In this document: one piece after another, positions 25,989-34,911 of the stretch
Position numbering within the stretch: the stretch's first letter is position 1
Layout: every line of letters starts with the position of its first letter
Source of the DNA: Sphingobium sp. TKS
GTDB lineage: Bacteria; Pseudomonadota; Alphaproteobacteria; Sphingomonadales; Sphingomonadaceae
DNA: 64,000 nucleotides
Direction: 5' to 3'
NCBI RefSeq assembly: GCF_001563265.1
Contig: NZ_CP005083.1
Coordinates: 1,677,001-1,741,000 of the forward strand
Position numbers and translations under genes: made by a program
The notes under the pieces: model-generated
The model's input: the letters and a program-made list of their open reading frames with translations, nothing else
Database searches by the model: none
Told to the model about the DNA's origin: nothing

Positions 25989-27881
25989 TCAGTCACCCAT
26001 TGTCGGCAACCATATCGCGCTTGCATGGCCCGCGCCATAATGCACGCTCTGCGTCGCGATCCTGTAGTCGCTCTTCTTCGCCTCAAAGATCGACGGCACG
26101 AAACTCTGCGGATTGCGGTCATAGAGGGGGAACAGGCTCGACTGAACCGTCACCATGATCCGGTGGCCTGGCTGGAACACATGGTTCACATTGGGCAGGC
26201 CGAATTTGTAATTTTCGATCCTACCCGGCACCAGCGCCTCCGGCTCGTCGAAGCCATGGACATAGCGCCCGCGATAAATCTCCATCCCGATCGGCAGTTC
26301 ATAGCCCGCCATCTTGGGGACATTGCTATATTGGTCGGGATAGACGTCGATCAGCTTCACCACCCAGTCGCTGTCCGTGCCGGATGTCGCCGCGAACAGA
26401 TCAACCATCGGCTGTCCGGCAATATGCACGGGCTTGTCCAGCACCGGCGTCATATAGCTCAGCACATCGGTCCGTCCGGACACGAAACGCTGGTCCTTCA
26501 CCAGCCAGGTCTTCCACGCATCATCCTTGTTCGGCAGCACCGGGCGGGGGAGATAGGGCACCGGCTTTGCCGGATCGGAGACGTAGCTGTCGCTTCCTTC
26601 GGCGCCCGGCTTGCTCCAGCTCAGCCCATTGCCGCCAGCCAGATACAGCGCCTTGGGCGAGCCGCCCGGCCACTTCGCCATCACCTGCCATTTGTCCGCC
26701 CCGGTGGCGTAGGTAAGCGCCCCCGGTACTTTATATCCCTTGGGAGGATTGTCCTTTAAATAATGGTCTAGAAAGGGTTTCATGGTATCGCGCCGGAACT
26801 GAAGCCCAGTGTCGCCCGCGAAGTCCAGATCGCCCAGATGTGACCCGTCATAGTTGACGCCACTATGCCGCCACGGCCCGATGACCAAGCTCACCATGTC
26901 GTTAGTCTTGTCCTGCGGTTCCAGCGCTTTGTAGACTGCCGGCGCGCCATAGCTGTCTTCCTGGTCCCACTGTCCCACGACCAGCATGGTCGGCACGGTC
27001 AGCTTGCGCTTGGCGAGCAGCTTGTCGAGTGCCTGTTCCTGCCAATAGCTGTCATAGGCCGGATGCTGCATCAGCTTCTGGGAAAAGGGAAAGCCGTCCA
27101 GCCCATAGGCGCGCGCGAAATCGCCCGCCGACCCTTCCTTCAGATAGGCATCATATTCATCGCCCGTTCCAAAGGGCACGGCCCCGCCGCCCTTCTTCGC
27201 GGTCTGGCCCAGCACATAGTTGAAATTGGGTTGGCGAAAGGCGCCATTGTGGAACCAGTCGTCCCCGATCCAGCCATCCACCATCGGGCTTTGCGGCACG
27301 GCGGCCTTGAGCGCCGGATGCGGGTCTATGAGCGCCATCAACGAGGTGAAGCCCAGATAGGACGATCCAGTTATCCCAACCTTTCCATTGCTTTCCGGGA
27401 CATTTTTCACGAGCCAATCGATGGTGTCATAGGCATCGGTGCTGTGATCGACCTCTGTGTGATTCAACGGCCCCCGTAAAGGCCGGGTCATCACATAGTC
27501 ACCCTCTGAGCCATCCAGCCCGCGCACATCCTGATAGACGCGGATATAGCCGTCATCGACGAACTCGGCATCGGAAACGGGCAGGATTTCCTCGATCTTC
27601 TGGCTGCGGTTGCGGGAGGTCGCCTTGCCCGCATTATAAGGCGTGCGGCTGAGCAATATGGGGCCGCGAGTGGTGCCCTTGCGCATGACGATCACGGTGA
27701 ACAGCTTCACCCCGTCGCGCATCGGGATCATCACTTCGCGCCGGATATAATCGGCCTGGGGGCGTGCCGGATCGTAAGTCTTGACCGTATCCGGTGTCAT
27801 CGGATCGATCTGCGCGCCGAGCGGCGGTCCGAACGCCGTCAGGGTCAGAGCGAGGATGGAAATCCGCGCGAATGTTCTCAT
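25989..27881 (-). CDS. CocE/NonD family hydrolase (exported)
   Basis: A 630-residue serine hydrolase with a signal peptide (about 1-24), so probably periplasmic. The alpha/beta-hydrolase core has the nucleophile motif GITGSSYLGF near residue 160, preceded by the oxyanion/Tyr region FVDDGYIRVYQDVRGLDGSEGDY, typical of X-Pro dipeptidyl-peptidase S15/CocE and alpha-amino-acid ester hydrolases. The C-terminal beta-jelly-roll domain begins around 380 and ends with FQPGHRIMVTVQSSLFP. The ATG at 27881 has GGGAG upstream. The substrate (peptide, beta-lactam-type amide or ester) is not determinable. Confidence 0.88.
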   Translation of the reverse strand: MRTFARISILALTLTAFGPPLGAQIDPMTPDTVKTYDPARPQADYIRREVMIPMRDGVKLFTVIVMRKGTTRGPILLSRTPYNAGKATSRNRSQKIEEILPVSDAEFVDDGYIRVYQDVRGLDGSEGDYVMTRPLRGPLNHTEVDHSTDAYDTIDWLVKNVPESNGKVGITGSSYLGFTSLMALIDPHPALKAAVPQSPMVDGWIGDDWFHNGAFRQPNFNYVLGQTAKKGGGAVPFGTGDEYDAYLKEGSAGDFARAYGLDGFPFSQKLMQHPAYDSYWQEQALDKLLAKRKLTVPTMLVVGQWDQEDSYGAPAVYKALEPQDKTNDMVSLVIGPWRHSGVNYDGSHLGDLDFAGDTGLQFRRDTMKPFLDHYLKDNPPKGYKVPGALTYATGADKWQVMAKWPGGSPKALYLAGGNGLSWSKPGAEGSDSYVSDPAKPVPYLPRPVLPNKDDAWKTWLVKDQRFVSGRTDVLSYMTPVLDKPVHIAGQPMVDLFAATSGTDSDWVVKLIDVYPDQYSNVPKMAGYELPIGMEIYRGRYVHGFDEPEALVPGRIENYKFGLPNVNHVFQPGHRIMVTVQSSLFPLYDRNPQSFVPSIFEAKKSDYRIATQSVHYGAGHASAIWLPTMGD

Positions 27882-27944
27882 GGCTTCTTGCTCCCTTGCA
27901 GGTGGCAAGGGGTAGTCATTGAACGACTGTATAGCAATATCTGC

Positions 27945-27978
27945 CAAAATCCTCCCTACGCGAAGCGCGGGGAGGATT
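27945..27978 (-). terminator. Intrinsic terminator-like hairpin after cysH
   Basis: Nine bases downstream of the cysH stop, the minus strand reads AATCCTCCC, CGCG, loop, CGCG, (TA bulge), GGGAGGATT and a short T run. The 9+4 bp stem with a CTT loop fits a terminator for the sulfate-assimilation operon. The U tract is only four bases, so it may instead be a dispersed palindromic element. Confidence 0.5.
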
Positions 27979-27986
27979 GGGAAAGA

Positions 27987-28778
27987 TCAGAACACCGGCT
28001 GGTTTGCTGGATCGTCCGGATCGACGGCAGGCGTCGGGATCGGCGTCACTGGCGAGTGGATGCCGCATTCCACCTTGTCCCACCCGCGCCAGCGTCCGGC
28101 GCGCGGGTCTTCGCCCGGCAGCACCTTGGACGTGCAGGGTTCGCAACCGATGGACAGATAACCCTGCGCTTCCAGCGGATGGCGGGGCAGGTTTTCCGCC
28201 TCGAACCAAGCCTCCAGATCGTCCTTGGTCCAATCGCCCAGCGGATTGATCTTAAGCCGCCCATCCTCGATCTCGAAGCGGGGCAGGTTCTGCCGCGTCA
28301 CCGACTGGAACGCCTTGCGCCCGGAAATCCAGGCATCCAGGCCTTCCTTGGCGCGGTGCATCGGTTCAACTTTGCGGATTTCGCAGCAGCCGTCGGGGTC
28401 GTAGGACCAGCGCAGGCCGGTTTCGTCCTTCTTTGCCAGCACTTCCGCATTGGGTACCACGGCCCGGCTGTCGGTAAAGCCCAGCGTGTTGATCAGCGTC
28501 TCGCGATAGTCCAGCGTCTCGCCAAACATCTTGAGCGTATCGACGAAGATCACCGGCACCGTCTTGTCCGCCTTGGCGATCAGCGACAGCAGCACCGCGC
28601 TTTCCGTGCCGAAGGAGGACACGACCGCCACATTGCCCGCTAGCCCTTCGGCAAAGACGGTCTTGAGCATCGACAGCGTGTCGACGCCTTCGAAACGCGC
28701 GTTGAGCGCGTCCGCGTCCGCCTGGGTAAAGGCGGGGCGGGCGTCGATCACGTCAAGCTTGCGGGCAGGTTCAGCCAT
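27987..28778 (-). CDS. cysH: Phosphoadenylyl-sulfate (APS/PAPS) reductase
   Basis: A 263-residue reductase that converts (phospho)adenylyl sulfate to sulfite with thioredoxin electrons. The PP-loop-like VVSSFGTESAVLLSLIA is near residue 55. The cysteine pairs GCCEIRKVEP (about 133) and IGCEPCTSKV (about 212) are the [4Fe-4S] ligands of the APS-accepting type, and ECGIH near the C terminus carries the catalytic Cys. Because the cluster is present, APS may be the preferred substrate. It overlaps the DUF934 gene by 8 bases and is the last gene of the operon. Confidence 0.94.
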   Translation of the reverse strand: MAEPARKLDVIDARPAFTQADADALNARFEGVDTLSMLKTVFAEGLAGNVAVVSSFGTESAVLLSLIAKADKTVPVIFVDTLKMFGETLDYRETLINTLGFTDSRAVVPNAEVLAKKDETGLRWSYDPDGCCEIRKVEPMHRAKEGLDAWISGRKAFQSVTRQNLPRFEIEDGRLKINPLGDWTKDDLEAWFEAENLPRHPLEAQGYLSIGCEPCTSKVLPGEDPRAGRWRGWDKVECGIHSPVTPIPTPAVDPDDPANQPVF

Positions 28779-29211
28779 TCACAGTCTCCGGGTGCCGTTT
28801 CGCCCACAGCGGGCGGCGGCCGTCGACCGTCTTTTGATAGACGTCGGCATAACGATTAAGGGCGCGCTCCACGGCGGCATCGTCCAGCGCCTTGTCGGGC
28901 CGGAAACTGTCGAAACCGCAGCGGCGCATAGCATTGAGCTGGTCCACCAGCACATCGCCTACGGCGCGCAGTTCGCCCTGATATCCCGCCTCACGCAGGA
29001 TACGCGCCGCCGAATAGCCGCGCCCGTCGCCATAGGCGGGGAAGTTCACCTCGACCAGCGACAGCCGGTCGATATAGGGCAGCAATTCGCGCGCATCCTC
29101 GCCCGCTTCGATCCGCACGGCGGTCGAGTTGGACTGGCCGGTGAAGGATTCGACCGTCACAGCCGGTTCCTGCGTGGCTTCGCCTTCGCGGAAGGTCAGG
29201 AACTCAACCAT
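28771..29211 (-). CDS. DUF934 family protein of the sulfite-reduction operon
   Basis: A 146-residue protein of the DUF934 family, found in alpha- and betaproteobacteria almost always between a sulfite reductase gene and cysH, as here. The middle block LSLVEVNFPAYGDGRGYSAARILREAGYQGELRAVGDVLVDQ and RCGFDSF are the family hallmarks. No catalytic motif is obvious; a helper or electron-transfer-coupling role with CysI is only inferred from constant neighbourhood. It overlaps both neighbours by 8 bases, which implies coupled translation. Confidence 0.9.
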   Translation of the reverse strand: MVEFLTFREGEATQEPAVTVESFTGQSNSTAVRIEAGEDARELLPYIDRLSLVEVNFPAYGDGRGYSAARILREAGYQGELRAVGDVLVDQLNAMRRCGFDSFRPDKALDDAAVERALNRYADVYQKTVDGRRPLWAKRHPETVNG

Positions 29212-30835
29212 AGATCGCCTCCTTGAAGGGCTTCATGCCAAGACGGCGATAGGTGTCGAGGAAGCGTTCGCCTTCCTCCCGCTGCGAAAGATACAGGTCA
29301 GTGACCTTCTCGATGGCATCGACCACGCCGTCCTCCGAGAAGCCGGGGCCAGTGATCTGGCCGACGCTGGCATCCTCCGCGCCCGATCCGCCGAGCGAGA
29401 GCTGGAAATTCTCCACGCCTTTCCGGTCCACGCCCAGCACGCCGATATGACCGGCATGATGGTGGCCGCAGGCATTGATGCAGCCGGAAATCTTGACCTT
29501 CAGCTCGCCCAGATCCTTCTGGCGCTCCACAGAACCGAAGCGCTCCGACAGCTTCTGCGCCAGCGGGATCGAGCGTGCGTTGGCGAGGCTGCAATAGTCC
29601 AGGCCAGGGCAGGCGATGATGTCCGTGATCAGGTCCAGATTGGCCTCGGCCAGCCCGGCTTCGTCCAGCTTCTGCCAGATGGCGTAGAGATCGGCCTGCC
29701 TGACATGCGGCAGGACGAGGTTCTGCGCATGGGTCACGCGCAGTTCGTCGAAAGAATAGGTTTCGGCCAGATCGGCAGCCAGTTCGATCTGCTCTGCCGA
29801 CGCGTCGCCCGGAATCCCGCCCTTGGGCTTGAGGCTGATATTGACGATGGCATAGCCCGGCTGCTTGTGCGCGGCGACCTGCCGGTCGACCCATAGGGCG
29901 AAGGCCGGATCGGTCCGGTCAATCTCGTCGCTCAACCCCTGCTCATAGGCCGGATTGGCAAAGAAGGGCCGGATGCGGTCCAGTTCCTCGGTAGGCGGGT
30001 TGAGGCCGAGTTCGCGCATATGCGCATATTCTTCCTCGACCTGCCGCTTATATTCCTCGACGCCCAGTTCATGGACCAGGATCTTGATCCGCGCCTTGTA
30101 CTTGTTGTCGCGGCGACCGTAGCGGTTATAGACGCGCAGGCAGGCCTCCAGATAAGAGACGATCTCATCTTCGGGCACGAAGTCCTTGATCTGCGGCGCG
30201 ACCATCGGCGTACGGCCCATGCCGCCGCCGGCATAGACTTCCGCGCCGATCTGGCCATCGCGCAGCACCAGCTTGAGGCCGATATCATGCAGCCGCATCG
30301 CCGCCCGGTCTTCCTCATTGGCGATCACGCAAATCTTGAACTTGCGCGGCAGATAGGTGAATTCAGGGTGGAAGGTCGACCACTGGCGCAGCAGTTCCGC
30401 CCACGGGCGCGGATCGGTCACTTCATCCGCCGAAACGCCCGCATATTGGTCGGACGAGATATTGCGGATGCAGTTGCCGCTGGTCTGGATGGCATGCATC
30501 TCGACCGTCGCCAGTTCGGCCAGGATGTCCGGCGCATCGGCCAGCTTGATCCAGTTATATTGCAGATTCTGGCGCGTGGTGAAATGGCCATAGCCCTTGT
30601 CATACTTCGCCGCGATCTCGCCCAGCTTGCGCATCTGCTTGCCGGAGAGGGTGCCATAGGGGATCGCCACGCGCAGCATATAGGCGTGCAACTGGAGGTA
30701 GAGTCCGTTCATCAGCCGCAGCGGCTTGAACTGATCCTCGGTCAGATGCCCGGCCAGGCGGCGCTGCACCTGATCGCGAAACTCCTCGACGCGGGCGTCG
30801 ACGATGGACTGGTCGTAGCTGTCGTAACGATACAT
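29204..30835 (-). CDS. cysI: Sulfite reductase hemoprotein (nitrite/sulfite reductase family)
   Basis: A 543-residue siroheme enzyme that reduces sulfite to sulfide. YGHFTTRQNLQYNWIKL near residue 85 is the siroheme/sulfite-binding region. The [4Fe-4S]-siroheme ligands appear late as CPGLDYCSLANARS (near 415) and CINACGHHHAGHIG (near 455), the pattern C-x5-C ... C-x3-C. It is the one-subunit type with no CysJ flavoprotein nearby, so ferredoxin or another donor is likely. It starts 2 bases after the DUF2849 stop and overlaps the DUF934 gene by 8 bases. cobA upstream supplies its siroheme precursor. Confidence 0.93.
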   Translation of the reverse strand: MYRYDSYDQSIVDARVEEFRDQVQRRLAGHLTEDQFKPLRLMNGLYLQLHAYMLRVAIPYGTLSGKQMRKLGEIAAKYDKGYGHFTTRQNLQYNWIKLADAPDILAELATVEMHAIQTSGNCIRNISSDQYAGVSADEVTDPRPWAELLRQWSTFHPEFTYLPRKFKICVIANEEDRAAMRLHDIGLKLVLRDGQIGAEVYAGGGMGRTPMVAPQIKDFVPEDEIVSYLEACLRVYNRYGRRDNKYKARIKILVHELGVEEYKRQVEEEYAHMRELGLNPPTEELDRIRPFFANPAYEQGLSDEIDRTDPAFALWVDRQVAAHKQPGYAIVNISLKPKGGIPGDASAEQIELAADLAETYSFDELRVTHAQNLVLPHVRQADLYAIWQKLDEAGLAEANLDLITDIIACPGLDYCSLANARSIPLAQKLSERFGSVERQKDLGELKVKISGCINACGHHHAGHIGVLGVDRKGVENFQLSLGGSGAEDASVGQITGPGFSEDGVVDAIEKVTDLYLSQREEGERFLDTYRRLGMKPFKEAIYG

Positions 30836-30837
30836 GG

Positions 30838-31134
30838 TCAGATCACCCAGTTGCCGGCATCGGCGTCATTCGGTTTCAGCGTCAGGTCAGGGCGAACAGT
30901 CGGCCCCAGAGCGCGGATACGGTCCTTGATATGGGCCGGACGGACGCCTTCGTCGGTCACGGTCGCATCGATCACATAAGCGCCGACAACGCGCAGCGCG
31001 GCTTCCTCGGCTCGGGCCAGTTCGTCGCCCTTGTCGCCCACGTCGACGGAGTCCCCGACCTGCCGCGACCAGCCGTCGCCCGCCCACCAGATCACGTCCC
31101 CGGTGCCGAGGTCATTGCCGGTCAAAATCTTCAC
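30838..31134 (-). CDS. DUF2849 domain protein
   Basis: A 98-residue protein of the DUF2849 family. It begins MKILTGNDLGTGDVIWW and continues with AEEAALRVVGAYVIDATV, the family core. Members are small, cytoplasmic and encoded just before the sulfite reductase gene in many alphaproteobacteria, as here, but no reaction is known. The start overlaps the cobA stop by four bases (ATGA). A role in siroheme handling or sulfite-reductase assembly is suggested only by this fixed position. Confidence 0.9.
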   Translation of the reverse strand: MKILTGNDLGTGDVIWWAGDGWSRQVGDSVDVGDKGDELARAEEAALRVVGAYVIDATVTDEGVRPAHIKDRIRALGPTVRPDLTLKPNDADAGNWVI

Positions 31135-31919
31135 GAAAGCATCTCCGCCCCATTATTTGCCTGCGCGGCCCACCCGGCCAGCACATCCTGCGCCAGCGCA
31201 TAGGCCGTTACGTCCCCAACGACAATCAGCGCCGGGCTCTCAACCTTTTCCCGCACCACCATGTCGCCCAGATCGGCGAGCAAGGTGCGCAAAGTCCGCA
31301 TGTCGGCGCGCGTGCCATTTTCCAGCACCGCCACCGGAATTCCCGGCGATACGCCATCCGCGATCAGCTTGTCGGCAATATCCGCCGCCGTCGCCACGCC
31401 CATATAGATAACGAGCGTGCGGCCCGCGCCCGCCAGTCCCGACCAGTCCTGATCGGTCAGCCCCTTGCATTGCCCCGCGACGAAGGTGACGGCGCTGGCC
31501 GCATTGCGATGGGTGAGGGGCAATTGCGCCTGCGCCGCGCAACCGATCGCCGCGCTGATGCCCGGCACGATTTCGACCGGCACGCCGGCAGCGCGGCAGG
31601 CTTCCATTTCCTCGCCGCCGCGCCCGAAGATGAAGGGATCGCCGCCTTTCAGCCGCACCACCTTCCGCCCGGCGAGCGCCAGTTCGACCAGCAGGGCGTT
31701 GATCCCGTCCTGCGGCACGGAATGGCGGCTGCGCTGCTTGGCGACCGAAATCAGCTCGGCATACGGAGAGGCGAGCGCCAATATCTCGGTCGAGACCAGC
31801 CCGTCATGCACGATCACCTCCGCCTCACCGATCAGGCGCGCCGCGCGCAGAGTCAGCAGTTCCGGATCGCCCGGACCGGCGCCGACAAGGGTGACAGTGG
31901 CAGGTGGAGTTTCAGCCAT
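31131..31919 (-). CDS. cobA: Uroporphyrinogen-III C-methyltransferase
   Basis: A 262-residue SAM enzyme that methylates uroporphyrinogen III to precorrin-2, the first step to siroheme. Family signatures are TLVGAGPGDPELLTLRA at the N terminus, VVRLKGGDPFIFGRGGEE near 85, and PLTHRNAASAVTFVAGQ near 130. It is the single-function form without the CysG oxidase/ferrochelatase half, so those steps must be encoded elsewhere. As first gene of the cobA, DUF2849, cysI, DUF934, cysH operon it provides cofactor for CysI. I chose the ATG at 31919 over an upstream in-frame ATG at 31973, since the family begins about here. Confidence 0.94.
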   Translation of the reverse strand: MAETPPATVTLVGAGPGDPELLTLRAARLIGEAEVIVHDGLVSTEILALASPYAELISVAKQRSRHSVPQDGINALLVELALAGRKVVRLKGGDPFIFGRGGEEMEACRAAGVPVEIVPGISAAIGCAAQAQLPLTHRNAASAVTFVAGQCKGLTDQDWSGLAGAGRTLVIYMGVATAADIADKLIADGVSPGIPVAVLENGTRADMRTLRTLLADLGDMVVREKVESPALIVVGDVTAYALAQDVLAGWAAQANNGAEMLS

Positions 31920-32015
31920 GTTGGGCAAATGGCGAAAGCGGCCAACGGTTTCAATCCAGAATGCTTTGGCCAAGGCGAAGGAAAATTTGGGGGAAGGCTA
32001 ATTAAACTCCGCCGC

Positions 32016-33449
32016 TCACTCCCCCATCGTGGCGGTATCGATATCCTTCAGCCCCACGCCAATGGACGCGCGAGGCTGTTCTATTTCCACCGAAGCCACC
32101 GGATAGGCGCAATAGTCCGCCGCATAATAAGCGCTCGGCCGATGGTTTCCCGAAATCCCGACGCCGCCGAAGGGGGCTGAGGAAGAGGCGCCGTTGGTCG
32201 GCCGGTTCCAATTGACGATCCCCGCCCGGATATTCGCCCAGAACTGGTTATATTGCTCCGGCGTGCCGCCGATTAGCGCCGCCGACAGCCCAAAGCGGGT
32301 ATTGTTCGCCTCCCTTATCGCAGATTCGAAGTCGGGCACCCGGATGACCTGAAGCAAAGGCCCGAACAGCTCCGTATCCGGTCGTTCCGTCATGGCGGTC
32401 ACATCGATGATCGCCGGGGTCACGAAGGGCAGACCCTTGGTCGTGCGAACCATATGCTTGATGGGCTTGCCGCCATTGCTCATCAGGTAGAGGAAGCTCT
32501 CCGTCAGATGGTCCGCCGCCTGATTGTCGATCACCGGCCCCATATAGGGCGCGGGGTCGGCATGGGGATGCTCGACGATCAGCCGGTCGGCCAGCTTCTT
32601 GACCTCCGCGATCAGCGTGTCGGCCAGATCCTCCTTGACGATCAGCCGGCTCGCCGCCGTGCAGCGTTGCCCGCTCGACAGGAAGGCGGATTGCACGATC
32701 AGCGTTGCCGCGCTGGCCATATCCGCCGTGTCCCAGGCCAGGATCGGGTTGTTCCCCCCCATTTCGAGGGCCAATATCTTGCCCGGATTGGCCGCGAATT
32801 GCCGGTTGATGGCGATCCCCGTCTGCGCCGATCCGGTGAAGAGCACGCCGCCCACATCGGGATGCGCGGCCAGCGCCTTGCCCTCGTCCGGTCCGCCCAG
32901 CACCAGCCGCACGGCATCCTCCGGCACGCCCGCTTCATGATAGAAGCGCACCAGCATCTCGCCCACGGCAGGCGTCTTTTCCGAAGGCTTGAAGACCACT
33001 GCATTGCCCGCCAGCAGGGCAGGCACGATATGGCCATTGGGCAGATGCGCGGGGAAGTTGTACGGCCCCAGCACGGCCATCACGCCATGGGGCTTGTGCC
33101 GTACGGACTGGCGCGCGCCCATGGCTGCCTCCAGCCGCCGCTGTCCGGTGCGTTCGGAAAAAGCCGCGACGGAAATGTCGACCTTGTTCATCACCGCCGT
33201 CACTTCGGTGCGCGCATCCCACAGCGGCTTGCCGGTTTCGCGCGCGATCAGGTCGGCCAGCGCTTCCTCATTGGCGCGTACGACATTGACGAAGCGGCGC
33301 AGCGTCTCGATGCGATAGGCGATGGGCTGCGCGGCCCATTTGGGCCAGGCGGCACGGGCGCGGGCGACTTCCGCCTCCACCTCGCTGGCAGTCCCCTGCC
33401 ACAAGAGAGCGCCAGTGGCGGGTTCTATCGAAGTCAGCGCGGCGGACAT
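32016..33449 (-). CDS. astD: N-succinylglutamate 5-semialdehyde dehydrogenase
   Basis: A 477-residue NAD-dependent aldehyde dehydrogenase close to AstD of the arginine succinyltransferase pathway. The catalytic Glu is in LALEMGGNNP (E229) and the nucleophile in SSGQRCTAAS (C263). VLGPYNFPAHLPNGHIVPALLAGN near 127 is typical of AstD. The other pathway genes (astA, astB, astC, astE) are not in the window, so here it is a solitary copy and could serve another semialdehyde. It ends about 100 bases from the cobA start, and selO lies 27 bases upstream on the same strand, so the two may be co-transcribed. Confidence 0.88.
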   Translation of the reverse strand: MSAALTSIEPATGALLWQGTASEVEAEVARARAAWPKWAAQPIAYRIETLRRFVNVVRANEEALADLIARETGKPLWDARTEVTAVMNKVDISVAAFSERTGQRRLEAAMGARQSVRHKPHGVMAVLGPYNFPAHLPNGHIVPALLAGNAVVFKPSEKTPAVGEMLVRFYHEAGVPEDAVRLVLGGPDEGKALAAHPDVGGVLFTGSAQTGIAINRQFAANPGKILALEMGGNNPILAWDTADMASAATLIVQSAFLSSGQRCTAASRLIVKEDLADTLIAEVKKLADRLIVEHPHADPAPYMGPVIDNQAADHLTESFLYLMSNGGKPIKHMVRTTKGLPFVTPAIIDVTAMTERPDTELFGPLLQVIRVPDFESAIREANNTRFGLSAALIGGTPEQYNQFWANIRAGIVNWNRPTNGASSSAPFGGVGISGNHRPSAYYAADYCAYPVASVEIEQPRASIGVGLKDIDTATMGE

Positions 33450-33476
33450 GGTCCCGATATGGAGGATAATTGGGCG

Positions 33477-34871
33477 TTAGGGAAGAGGTGGCGCGTCTCC
33501 CAACGCATCGCCCATGTCCCGGATCGACGCGACCTTGGCATGGAGCGGTCCCCAGTCATCGTCCTTATCGATAGCGCCCCAGATCGCCTCGACCTCATCG
33601 ATGTGCATGGAGCAAGGCGAAGGCGCGCTCCAATAGAGGTGATCCTTCGGCCCGCTGGCCTCAAATCCGGCAATGGCTTCGCGGAACCCGGCCCATTCCT
33701 CGCCCGTATAGGGAGCGCCCTGACGAGAATCGCCACCGCGCCAGTCCTGAAAGAAGCGATCGATCGGCCTTTGTGTGCCGACCATCCCCCGCACCGCTGC
33801 CTCGATCATGGCCGACGCATCGCCGCTCTGCACGACGCCCAAACGCCAGCAGAAGCGCCGGACCATCGCCTCGCCATACAGCGCTGGAAAGCGCTCCAAC
33901 TGCGCGATCAGCGGTTCCGCCTCCACCAAGGGCCGCAGCGATACGGCGAGTTGCGCCACGTCCCAGTGGATCGCCTCCGCCTGCCGCCCAAAGGCATATA
34001 GACCCGCATGATCGAAATAGGCGGCGGTGAAGCCCGGCTCCCACAGCGGCGTGAAGCGCCAGGGGCCGTAATCGAAGCTTTCGCCCGTCACATTGATATT
34101 GTCGCTGTTGAGCACGCCATGGACGAAGCCCGCGACCATATAGCTCGCCGCCAGATCGGCGGCGCGCTCGACCACGCGGCCCAGCAATTGCGCGGGCGGG
34201 TTATCCCCCGGCACCTCGCCATAAAGCTTCGTCAGCGCATAATCGGTCAGCCGCTCCAGCAAGGCCTTGTCATCGAAATAGGCCGCCCGCTGGAATGACC
34301 CGATGCGGACATGCGAATGGCTGAGGCGCACCATCACGGCGCCACGGGTAGGGGATGGCTCGTCATTGCGCTCCAGAGCCTCGCCCGTTTCGATGATGGA
34401 GAAGGTCTTGGACGTGTTGACGCCCAGCGCCTCCAGCATCTCGGTCGCCAATATCTCCCGCACCCCGCCTTTCAGTGTCAGTCGTCCGTCCCCGAACCGG
34501 CTGTAAGGCGTCTGGCCCGACCCCTTGGTGCCAAGGTCGAGCAACCGTCCGGCGCCGTCCCGCAACTGCGCGAACAGGAAGCCGCGTCCGTCGCCAATAT
34601 CCGGATTATACACCCGGAACTGGTGCCCGTGATAACGCAGCGCCAGCGGCCCCGGCAGCGATCCCTCCAGCGGCTGAAACCGCCCGAAATGCGCCACCCA
34701 TTGCTCATCGCTCAGATCGCCAAGTCCCACCGTCGGCGCCCAGCGGTCATTGCGGAACCGCAGGATCGTCTGCGGGAAGTCCGCCGCCGTGACTGGATCG
34801 GCAAAATCGGGTTGCAGCGCGGCGATTTCATTCGCGGGGCTGAATTTGGCGGGTTGCAGGGTAGAGCGCAT
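33477..34871 (-). CDS. selO: Protein adenylyltransferase SelO (YdiU family)
   Basis: A 464-residue kinase-fold pseudokinase that transfers AMP to Ser, Thr or Tyr of proteins, linked to redox-stress response. The stretch RYHGHQFRVYNPDIGDGRGFLFAQL near 80 and LDLGTKGSGQTPYSRFGDGRLTLKGGVREIL near 115 are strongly conserved in YdiU/SelO, followed by FVHGVLNSDNINVTGESFDYGP near 250 (catalytic Asp and metal ligands). The C terminus lacks the selenocysteine/Cys redox motif seen in some family members. Its ATG at 34871 has no clear ribosome-binding site and lies close to the divergent hydrolase start. Confidence 0.92.
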   Translation of the reverse strand: MRSTLQPAKFSPANEIAALQPDFADPVTAADFPQTILRFRNDRWAPTVGLGDLSDEQWVAHFGRFQPLEGSLPGPLALRYHGHQFRVYNPDIGDGRGFLFAQLRDGAGRLLDLGTKGSGQTPYSRFGDGRLTLKGGVREILATEMLEALGVNTSKTFSIIETGEALERNDEPSPTRGAVMVRLSHSHVRIGSFQRAAYFDDKALLERLTDYALTKLYGEVPGDNPPAQLLGRVVERAADLAASYMVAGFVHGVLNSDNINVTGESFDYGPWRFTPLWEPGFTAAYFDHAGLYAFGRQAEAIHWDVAQLAVSLRPLVEAEPLIAQLERFPALYGEAMVRRFCWRLGVVQSGDASAMIEAAVRGMVGTQRPIDRFFQDWRGGDSRQGAPYTGEEWAGFREAIAGFEASGPKDHLYWSAPSPCSMHIDEVEAIWGAIDKDDDWGPLHAKVASIRDMGDALGDAPPLP

Positions 34872-34911
34872 GCGGCGATATGGGGGATGCAGGGCGGAAG
34901 GATCAAGCAGC

